A DNA stretch of 64,000 nt from Cloeon dipterum. Lineage: Eukaryota > Arthropoda > Insecta > Ephemeroptera > Baetidae. The position numbers were made by a program, and so were the translations under genes. Positions 56,401 to 64,000 of the stretch are shown piece after piece. The stretch covers positions 36,816,844 through 36,880,843 of the forward strand of contig NC_088787.1 of NCBI RefSeq assembly GCF_949628265.1, written 5' to 3'. Positions within the stretch are counted from its first letter, which is position 1; each line of letters begins with the position of its first letter. The notes under the pieces are model-generated. The model did no database searches. It saw nothing but the letters and a program-made list of their open reading frames with translations, and was not told where the DNA came from.

Positions 56401-58110
56401 TCCTTCTCGTCGTTCTCAGCAGACTTGGCACTTCTCAAGGCAGTTTGCATGGCCGGCGCCTGCCTCTCAAAACAGGGAACTGAAAATAAGAACAGTTAGA
56501 CAGGTTGCAAACAATAAATACAACAATTTTGTCAAGCCGGCTGATACTACAGGCGAGACACGTGTGACATGCGGGTTGCCAGCAGCCAAGAACTTTTAAT
56601 AGCACTGATACAGCAAGCCAAGAGTCGAAAAATATTCCTTAAAAATCCAGGATGCAATTTAACACATTGGAAACACACTCACCAATTTCTCTGACTTTAC
56701 CAGCCCCTTCAGCCCAGCTTTCAGCCTCTCCGTCTTGCTTTGCAGACGGCCCTGCACACCATTCAACGTCCTTCTCAACAGGCGTGGCACTTCTCAAGGC
56801 AGTTTGCATGGCCGGCGCCTGCCTCTCAGAACAGGGAACTGAAAATAAGAACAGTTAGAACGGTTGCAAACAATAAATACAACAATTTTCTCAACCCGGC
56901 TGATACTACAGGCGAGACACGAGTGTCATGCGGGTTGCCAGCAGCCAAGAACTTTTAATAGCACTGATACAGCAAGCCAAGAGTCGAAAAATATTCCTTA
57001 AAAATCCAGGATGCAATTTAACACATTGGAAACACACTCACCAATTTCTCTGACTTCACCAGCCCCTTCAGCCCAGCTTTCAGCCTCTCCGTCTTGCTTT
57101 GCAGACGGCCCTGCACACCTTTCAACGTCCTTCTCGTCGTTCTCAGCAGACTTGGCACTTCTCAAGGCAGTTTGCATGGCCGGCGCCTGCCTCTCAAAAC
57201 AGGGAACTGAAAATAAGAACAGTTAGACAGGTTGCAAACAATAAATACAACAATTTTCTCAACCCGGCTGATACTACAGGCGAGACACGTGTGTCATGCG
57301 GGCTGCCAACAGCCAAGGACTTTTAATAGCACTGATACAGCAAGCCAAGAGTCGAAAAATATTCCTTAAAAATCCAGGATGCAATTTAACACATTGGAAA
57401 CACACTCACCACTTTCTCTGACTTCACCAGCCCCTTCAGCCATGCACTCCACCTTGCCTACTTTTGGTCCTACAGCTAATAGACGTGCTCGCCGGCTACT
57501 ATGCTCACAATCATCTCGGGGTGCAGATTTCAATAATACTTTTCTTGCTTGCATCCTGTCAATTATTGCAATAATCATTTCACAAATTATGCGTTACATT
57601 TATTTCTACAACTTACAGATCACTAGCCTTCTGATTAATATATGCCTTTCTTGCTTCTGCAAATTTGAGCTGACAATCCTGCAAACACATTTCCCGCTCT
57701 TTGCGCATTGCTTCATTAAAATCTGCAAGTTTCAAATAAAAAATATCAAAACAGAAATCATTGAAATACATTTTAAAAAATAAAACATACTCACCACCAA
57801 CAAACATAACCAGCTCAAGTGTATCTCCCGGTGACCGAGGCCGGATAAAGTCACCTTCGCAACTGGCATCAACCACTTTAACTTTTAGGCCATTCTTTGG
57901 GCTGAAAGTTACACCATACCTGACAGCCTGCAATTTGAAAACAAAGTAATTTCTTAGACCTTCTAACAGGAACAAAAAATGCAACGCGCTGCACAATAAA
58001 TCTTATAAATAAAAATTCTGATCTGCTGGAAACACCTAAATTAAGACAATAACTATTCTGTTAATTAGGTTTACCTTTAGCAGGTCAATCCGCGTCCTTG
58101 CTTTCCTCAT
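50468..58110 (-). CDS. 22-exon gene: duplicated-exon region, two zinc fingers, tyrosine-recombinase-like domain, Ser-rich and AT-hook tail
   Basis: Exons (minus): 58110-58075, 57927-57795, 57722-57617, 57555-57410, five repeats (57206-57042, 56838-56683, 56479-56315, 56111-55956, 55752-55588), 55362-55102, 55008-54946, 54683-54621, 54557-54363, 54286-54029, 53966-52498, 52263-51788, 51749-51411, 51348-51247, 51197-51006, 50947-50834, 50776-50701, 50629-50468. They total 4998 nt, 1665 residues. Exon 15 has a C2H2 finger ('CLYCPKWSHGNMQRHIRLVH') and a C2HC finger ('CMLCHSILTK'). Recombinase landmarks: 'FNGRRTNEAAAI' (first Arg), 'LRPRYLRTTLAT' (second Arg), 'LMGHE' (His), 'HDRYYELP' (candidate Tyr nucleophile). 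The C-terminus has poly-Ser and an AT-hook (KRKRGRPP). Some weaker junctions (52498/52263) are model-dependent, and two or more genes are possible. Confidence 0.65.
55588..57555 (-). repeat. tandem exon array: alternating 368/359-bp units, five phase-1 exons
   Basis: Five near-identical units (A-B-A-B-A) each hold one exon (165 nt in A, 156 nt in B) plus intron. Unit starts are spaced 368, 359, 368, 359 and 368 bp, so the higher-order unit is 727 bp. Introns and exons are conserved alike, meaning the duplications are recent. Each exon starts and ends in phase 1, so any number can be added without frame change. The exon at 57555-57410 shares the last ~40 nt with them and looks like the parent. 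A and B differ by 9 nt ('KSAENDEKDV' against 'TPVEKDV'). Confidence 0.92.
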
Positions 58111-58741
58111 GGTGATATTGCCCTTTTGAGTGGTTCTCTTTCAGGATGTGGCCAGATTAATAATCGCAATTTCAGCCCGCGAATCAACAAATTGGTGGCC
58201 ATTAACTGAAAAGCGCGCAAAACTACTGAAACCGGAAACAGGATATCGCGCGTTTTCAACTTGCACCAATCAGGACAAGGCATGCTTCACTTGTCATATA
58301 GCCCTTATTGTTTCAGCTAGTTTGGCGCTGACTTTTGATTTACATCAATGCGACAATAAATGACCAGCCATCTGCCCAATCCATTTTCCATGCTCTACTT
58401 AGAGATTCTGAGTTGCAAATATTAAACAATCGACAAAACACAGTTTAAAATATATTTTTTCAGCAACTATAGACCTTCCGGGATGTTAATACCACAAAAA
58501 CCATTGGGTAAATAAAGCACAAAAGCTTCTTTAAAATCACTAACAAAATAATTTTATGAGGAATATATGCATTAAAGATTCAAAGCAAACACATTATTCA
58601 TGAAATGCCTTCACCAAAGTCAATTTATTAAAATAATTTGAAGCATAATAATAGCAAAAATTTTCTCAACTAGCCATGCGCACACCATAAATTAAAGTTC
58701 AAGGGCCCAAACAAATTAAAATCAAGCACATTGCAAGCAGA
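58111..58741. promoter_or_regulatory. promoter region of the recombinase-like gene and 3' flank of the coiled-coil gene
   Basis: Directly upstream of the start at 58110 are E2F-like elements (aaaagcgcgc, 58209-58218; tcgcgcgttttc, 58246-58257) and a CCAAT box (caccaatcagg, 58264-58274). A CGGGATG motif lies at 58479-58485. The rest is AT-rich and has no ORF with motifs. Confidence 0.55.
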
Positions 58742-60079
58742 TTACTTAAACTTTCTTCCTGGTCCCTCCTTTGCCAGCGCATCCAGCAGTTCATCGTGCT
58801 CCGGAAGACACTTCATCTTGATCATTTTCTCAATGAATGTTTCCAGCACTGCCATCAAATCCAAAAGAGCTTCGTGTTTCATCTCCAGCTCAACCAGTTC
58901 TTTCTTCACATCAACAGCCCGACAACAAATGCTGTGATTCTTGTCGTTGGAGATCTCCATACTTGAATGGGAGTCCACAATGGCCTCCTGCACTTGTTTA
59001 AATTTCACTTCAAGTGACTCCAACTCTCCTCTAACCAGGCTCATTTCCTTTCGGAGTGCTCGGACTTTATCTGAGGGATGTTCAACAAATTAGCTCCATG
59101 CCAGAATACAATCAATTTATATTACAATGGCAACCAATCGACGGGCTTGGAGCAATGCCAGTTCCAGTGTCGATTGCAACAGATTCCAGGCTCCACCGGC
59201 TGCCGTCATACTTCAGCACTACAGACACAGCCCGCAAAGCTTCACTCATGTCTGAAATATTTAAAGTTTTAGTCAATGTTCCCCATTAAAAAACTACAAC
59301 ACCTTACCTGCACCCATGTCAAGCAAGACCTCATCCAGCAAAATATTCGGCCAAAATCCCTGGCGTTCGATGTCAAATTTTTCATGGATTACTTGGCCTC
59401 CGGTTCCCACTGAATCACATGTGTCCTGCTTGTCACAGTGTTGGTCAACTCTAGCTTCTTTGCTGCTCCCAGCGCCACTTCCGTAAACTGTCGGTTCACT
59501 TTCTTGGATATTAAATTCTTCTACATCTTTCCTATACTGGTTCTCAACAACCCGACAGCAAAACCTACCATAAAACAATACACAATACAAATTGGTTAAT
59601 AACTATTTATTTATATCATTACCTCTTGACTCGGCCATCAGCGCCACTACCATCAGCCTCAGCCTTCTGCGACGCCTTTTCGATGAACTCAGTAATGCGA
59701 TCCGGGTAACGCATAAAATTTTCCTTCCAAGTGTACGCGTCACTTGCCCCTGCAAACATTCAATTTACAAAAAAGCATGTCGCATCAATAAAAAATAAAT
59801 AAAAACTAACTTCCAATGTAAATCATCATCTCCTCCTCATCATCTTCAGGTCTAATTAATCCACCAATAAATCCATTCATAGCAGGTCGAACAAACAGAC
59901 TGCATTTATCATTGCAGGTAACCGCAAATGGATAATTCTGCAATGGCAAATAACCTAATTAATTCTAAAATACAGTACAAAATGCTAAAAATCAAATCTA
60001 TCTACATAATCAAAACTATCCACGATCAATAAATAAATGCTACGCTTTTCATTAGACATCTATATTTCCTGCTTACCAT
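58742..60079 (-). CDS. coiled-coil protein, 6 coding exons, unknown function
   Basis: Exons (minus): 60079-60077, 59937-59811, 59749-59623, 59564-59308, 59251-59135, 59070-58742. They total 960 nt (319 residues), phases consistent. The first coding exon contains only the start codon, which is directly followed by a GTAAGC donor. The N-terminal domain (about 85 residues) has Cys, Trp and acidic residues with 'AYTWKENFMRYPDRI'. The middle is disordered. The last exon encodes a heptad-rich coiled coil ('KVRALRKEMSLVRGELESLEVKFKQ'). I do not recognise a family. It may be a subunit of an oligomeric complex, given two further coiled-coil genes next to it. Confidence 0.6.
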
Positions 60080-61150
60080 GATTGAATCTATTCTGCTTAT
60101 TGGTTTGCTCATCTCTTAATATCGTAGTTTCTCTAGGGATATACAATTCTTCTCGCCTAATAATCAAGGATTAGGATTCAAAATCAGTCTCGTTCAACCC
60201 GTACAACGTTCTCTTGCTGATAATGTGAGTGTAACTGCATAGCAATGGCGGAAAAAACAAAACACACGCGTTATCCATACAACTACGAAAATCAGTTTAA
60301 TTATAATCACAGTGCTTAGCCACAATTAAATTGATTTCTATTTCAAGGGTGTCAATATATTATTCAGCAGACGGTAATTATTGCCCAACACTAGTGAAAA
60401 AATTATTAATGCAAAATTTTAACTCGCATTCACAATTATTTTTAAACACTAAAAGTTGTCCCGCCAAATTCAGCCGACGCGCGAAATTGATATTGGCGCC
60501 AACACCACCACACACCGCTCGCAGCACTCACTCAACAGCTCAACACACACTTTTGCTTGTTACGCTCATCCAGCAACAACATCTTTACTAGCTGCGCATA
60601 AATTGTGAGTAATTTTTCTAGAATATATTATTGCATGTTCAATTAATTCTTAACACACAATTACGATTTCGGTTTCTTACATTACAATAACACTTCCATT
60701 TATTGATTTGGACATCCCGATTAGATAAATGCATTATTTCAACATTTATGTAATTATGTACATAACATGCATTATACGCTAAATTATGTATGAATATTAC
60801 TTCTTACTCACGGGGTGTAATGTTCACTGTTACTTAAACCTATATCTGGCATTGCATTTACTTCAATTCAATTCTGATTATTTTCAAACATTTAATTCAC
60901 GAGTTTTATTAAAATCATAAATTAAATTTTCATTCATATTATATAACATACAATTTCTTGATTCACAACAAAAAGCAACGCTTGCAGCATTACACACCCC
61001 GAAAGTAAATAATAATGCGCTTAAAACTTTGATAAAAACACTAATACATAAATATGTTACATCCATTTGACTCACAACTAATATCTCCATCATGCAAATT
61101 CAATTTCTGACAATTTTTACAGCCTACTTTTCAAACTGTGGCCACATATT
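60080..61150. promoter_or_regulatory. divergent promoter region and probable 5' non-coding exon of the first plus-strand coiled-coil gene
   Basis: A GC-rich block at about 60458-60600 contains 'gacgcgcgaaatt' (60475-60487, E2F-like) in AT-rich DNA, followed by a possible donor (ttgtgagtaa, 60602-60611). A T-rich tract and 'tttttacag' near 61113-61121 would be the acceptor, placing the coding exon after an intron of about 510 bp. CATCCCG lies at 60713-60719. No ORF. Confidence 0.5.
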
Positions 61151-61835
61151 ATGTCCGGGATGCAAGATAACAACACCTCCAACAGTGCCAAAACACCATC
61201 CAGACATAGCATCGGCTCCTGGCATGATGACTGGAGTGAGGAAATGAAACAACACGTTGACTATGAGTATCTGCGGCGTAAGTTACAATCCACTTAAAAC
61301 TATTCCAAATTTTTCTTTGATCGCGTATCTCTTCCAACCAGGGGGCCTCAGAGAACCTCTGGGTAAAGGCTCGACAGTCACAGTAAATTACTCAGGCAAC
61401 CCTTTGGTCGCCACCAGCATTGAACTTACAGGAGTGACTCATTCCAGTCAGCATCAGCAGACAGAGCTGTGCGCATCTGCAGCTGGTAATTGTGTTTCGT
61501 ATAATTCACTCGCAGCCATTTAAATTAATTTCATCTCTACAGAATCCATCGCTAAATCCAAGCACACCATTTCCAAAATCATCCGGCATATGCATCGCAT
61601 CGAGCACGACCTTTGCCTGACTCAGAGGGAGCTGATCCGGGCTGCAGATGAGGAATCTCGCACCGTGAATGCCACAGAGGCCATCAACAAAATGCTTGAG
61701 GACCTTCTGCTGCAGCGAAAAAAAATCAATGGACAAATTGATAATGCAGTAGATGCTGCGACTCGTCTTGAGCGCATCATTGCCTCATTGTCAGAGCCCA
61801 AAGCAAAGGCAGTCCATCAAAAAGCCAAAATTTAA
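61151..61835 (+). CDS. coiled-coil protein, 3 coding exons
   Basis: Exons: 61151-61277, 61342-61485, 61543-61835. They total 564 nt (187 residues) with consistent phases and donors gtaagt and gtaatt. The first ATG is 61151; a second in-frame ATG at 61160 is inside the CGGGATG motif (61156-61162). The N-terminal part is short and polar (Trp-His-Asp-Asp-Trp), the middle is Thr/Ser-rich, and the last exon is a long helix with heptads ('RIEHDLCLTQRELIRAADEE'). Structure and promoter layout resemble the gene at 63195, so they may be paralogues. Function unknown. Confidence 0.65.
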
Positions 61836-63194
61836 GATTCATTTTAAGTTTTTCAAGTGCCACTGCTGGCAGTTTATATGAGTTTGTAATAACAGTTTAT
61901 TCGTCTTTCTCGGGCTGACGCAAATGTATTTTTTTTTAGATATTACCCGACTGCTTGTCAAAACAATCCTTTGTAATTTTTTTTTCATAGTAATTTTGTC
62001 TAAACAGCTTTTTCTAATTTTCTACAATTTCTTGACTAAAACGACATCCCGTCTGATGTAACATCGATTATTTTGCATTAAAAATATTTTTTGTAAACAC
62101 AATTTTCTTCACACCCTGTTTAATTAATATTTAAACCGACAATTTTTAATTCAATCGTGTCCGAAAAACTATACGGCACACGATTGTCATCAAAACAATA
62201 AAATTTATTACACTTTCACAGTTCTTAGCTCCTATTAAGGCATTACGTAATTTTGTCAAGACACAATCTAATTACTTTTACAGCATTACCTTCATTAGAA
62301 TATCAACCCTCAACTAGCAACAATCAATCACTGATTTATTGTCACATAACTATTTCTTTTGCCACCTAATTTGACCATTACAGATTCAATTCATCTCTAA
62401 TGACGCGATTTCTAGCATAATGATTTGGTTCAACACAATTTTTTTAAATAATAGTCATTGCTTCAACAATTAAAAAGCATTATAAACGTTAAAAAATAAT
62501 AATAAAACACGCTATTATTTGCAATCAATTCACTGGTTTTTCCCCAAATCTTACAGTCTAAACACATCCCGCCCAAATTCAAGCTTCGCGCGCGATTTTG
62601 ATTGGTCCTAAAAATAACGCTCCATCCATAAAGCCTCCACGCCCACACAGCACCACAGCAACACACAGCACCAGAACCGCATGCCGCTAACAAACAGTTA
62701 ATCCAATCGCATCCGCCAGAACGACAAGAACTCCATGTAAGTTATTATCAAATTACGCTTTTCAATATGGAACAAACACAACTTATTTGATATTGCATTA
62801 ACCCGCTACCACATTTTGATTTTACGCAGCACAACATAGACAAATTTCCACGCGCTTGCATGTCCATTAAATATTTTTTGTATTAGACTAACCTTGTTTA
62901 CGGGCTGATTTACCCATTTCCGCTTGAATTGTCAAACTTAATTTATTCAATACATGTTTCCATCAACCCGCCACACACATACCATTACATAACAAACCAT
63001 TACTTTCACAAATTGAACCACCCTATTGCACATAATTAATTTCCCCGCAACTAAATTCAATTAGTAAATAAAAAAATATAACAACACAGACAATCAACAA
63101 TTTCTCCGGCAAATATTAATGTAATTCATCCCGCTTAAAATTCATATCTGCATTACAGATATTAACTGTCCTACATCATACGGGTTGTTTCAAC
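61836..63194. promoter_or_regulatory. intergenic region with promoter-like block and probable 5' non-coding exon
   Basis: 'taataaca' and 'aataaaatttatt' signals near 61889 and 62199 could terminate the upstream gene. A block at 62565-62740 is GC-richer, with CATCCCG (62565-62571), 'cgcgcgcgatttt' (62587-62599), a CCAAT-type gattgg (62600-62605) and a possible donor (ccatgtaagtt, 62733-62743). 'tctgcattacag' at 63147-63158 would be the acceptor. Another CATCCCG lies at 63127-63133. No ORF with a motif. Confidence 0.5.
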
Positions 63195-63713
63195 ATGAGC
63201 AAATCAGACGAAGACATGATTAACCTGGACAGCGACAGCGACATGTCGACTGCCTCCACCCTATGCTGCTGGGGTTGTTGCAACGCGCCAAGTTCGCCAA
63301 CAGCAGCGGCCTCCAAACAGCTTTGTGATGAGGACTGCATCAAGCACTTCCAGGGAGGCACAACTGTTGGAAGTAAGTTAATTTCAATTTTGTCTCGTGC
63401 AGCCTTTCATTCTCGCACCGTTACAGATTCACTCGTTAGGGCAGAGGCTGCGCTGGAAAAACTCTACGTTTCCTACAATGACTTGAACACTGAATACAAA
63501 GACGCGCAGGCTGTTCTGCGAGAAAACAGTCAGGAGACAGACTGGCTGGAAAATGCTCGAAGAAGGATCAGCATGAGGATCGAACGCCTCGTGAGGATGC
63601 GTCCCAAGATTGAACAACGGGTGAAGGACGCATCCAAGGCAGTTGTCGAGTTCGAGCAACGCCTCACCGAGTTTACGAAGCCTGCTCAAGACCTGTCCTC
63701 CGCGAGAAAATGA
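63195..63713 (+). CDS. small Cys-rich N-terminus plus coiled-coil protein, 2 coding exons
   Basis: Exons: 63195-63372 and 63427-63713, split by a 54-bp intron (gtaagt...ttacag). They total 465 nt (154 residues). The N-terminal exon is acidic (Asp/Ser repeats) and Cys-rich (CCWGCC and a later CDEDC), possibly metal-binding. The second exon is one continuous coiled coil with heptads ('LEKLYVSYNDLNTEYKDAQ'). Reading through the intron without splicing is also open, as a 172-codon frame, so the intron is not certain, but the donor and acceptor are strong. Its architecture resembles the gene at 61151. Function unknown. Confidence 0.65.
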   Translation: MSKSDEDMINLDSDSDMSTASTLCCWGCCNAPSSPTAAASKQLCDEDCIKHFQGGTTVGSKLISILSRAAFHSRTVTDSLVRAEAALEKLYVSYNDLNTEYKDAQAVLRENSQETDWLENARRRISMRIERLVRMRPKIEQRVKDASKAVVEFEQRLTEFTKPAQDLSSARK

Positions 63714-64000
63714 TCGACAACTTTTTTGTAGTTGATTTTTTGCGGGATGTTTTTTTTATTGAAATCTTTCGGCCACATCAGCCAACACCATTGCATTGTC
63801 ACCTCATTATTTTAATTTCTGTAACTAAAATTCTTCAATTGCAACCCGACATTTGTATGTATTGTACCTTTTTAATTTTGTAATAAAATGTTCATATTAT
63901 AAATTTAATTCCTGATGCCAATTAATTGAAAACTACCAATTATAAATTACTAGAATATTTACTGCAAACACACATTGTATTCCATTTATATTACTTCCTA
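63714..64000. other. 3' flank of the last gene, window end
   Basis: A CGGGATG motif at 63743-63749 lies 30 bp after the stop. 'aataaaatg' at about 63881-63889 is a poly(A) signal candidate. The remainder is AT-rich without ORFs. The motif-bearing region evidently continues past the window. Confidence 0.4.

Noticed and set aside
55557-57226. Repeated plus-strand ORFs of 68-75 codons
   Set aside because: They are antisense shadows of the duplicated minus-strand exons, which have splice sites and phase consistency.
55588-57555. CRISPR-like array
   Set aside because: Units of 359-368 bp with conserved spacers and exon borders in a eukaryotic gene do not fit a CRISPR array.
38870-63749. Reading the whole cluster as an integrated large DNA virus
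   Set aside because: Genes have several spliceosomal introns each, and no capsid, packaging or DNA polymerase gene is visible.
1-64000. tRNA and rRNA genes
   Set aside because: No cloverleaf with proper A and B boxes or conserved rRNA segment could be found by eye.

Overview
The window is eukaryotic DNA, most likely from an arthropod. It has spliceosomal introns with canonical GT-AG borders (and one GC-AG), dense non-LTR and LTR retrotransposons, and an integrated Polinton/adintovirus-like element carrying a three-BIR inhibitor-of-apoptosis gene. Nothing looks bacterial. All identifications were made by reading motifs; no database search was possible.

Layout. (1) 1-4.5 kb: the end of a Polinton/adintovirus-like element, all on the minus strand: a partial conserved ORF, a pX-like core protein, an A32-type packaging ATPase, an unrecognised probably spliced gene, and an IAP. 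A decayed ~220-bp tandem repeat lies next to it (4.86-5.56 kb). (2) 5.6-37.9 kb: a nested transposon graveyard. LINE A is split by LINE B with an 8-bp target duplication. A Ty3/gypsy-like pol remnant is split by LINE C, which is itself split by a SINE-like repeat and by antisense LINE E. LINEs G and F, a non-autonomous LTR element, and LINE D follow. LINE D is nearly full length (~4.86 kb) and its ORF1 carries a macro-like domain. (3) 38.9-64 kb: the texture changes. No LINE or LTR insertion is visible for ~25 kb. Seven compact multi-exon genes follow each other on both strands: a MOV10/UPF1-like SF1 helicase, a DNMT1-like cytosine methyltransferase with a BAH-like N-terminus, two BEN-like proteins, a 22-exon gene whose product joins an exon-duplicated region to a zinc-finger/tyrosine-recombinase-like domain and an AT-hook tail, and three coiled-coil proteins (one minus, two plus, the last two sharing architecture). 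In all seven the exon lengths sum to a multiple of three with no internal stop, which is an independent check on the splice models.

The most interesting point is block 3. A recombinase-like protein, a DNA methyltransferase, a helicase and chromatin-type proteins share one AT-rich neighbourhood, share E2F-like promoter motifs, and share a 7-mer (CATCCCG/CGGGATG) that occurs 18 times here and was not seen by eye in the first 38 kb. I suggest a large tyrosine-recombinase mobile element, or a domesticated descendant, extending past the right edge. This is inference; an ordinary host gene cluster remains possible.
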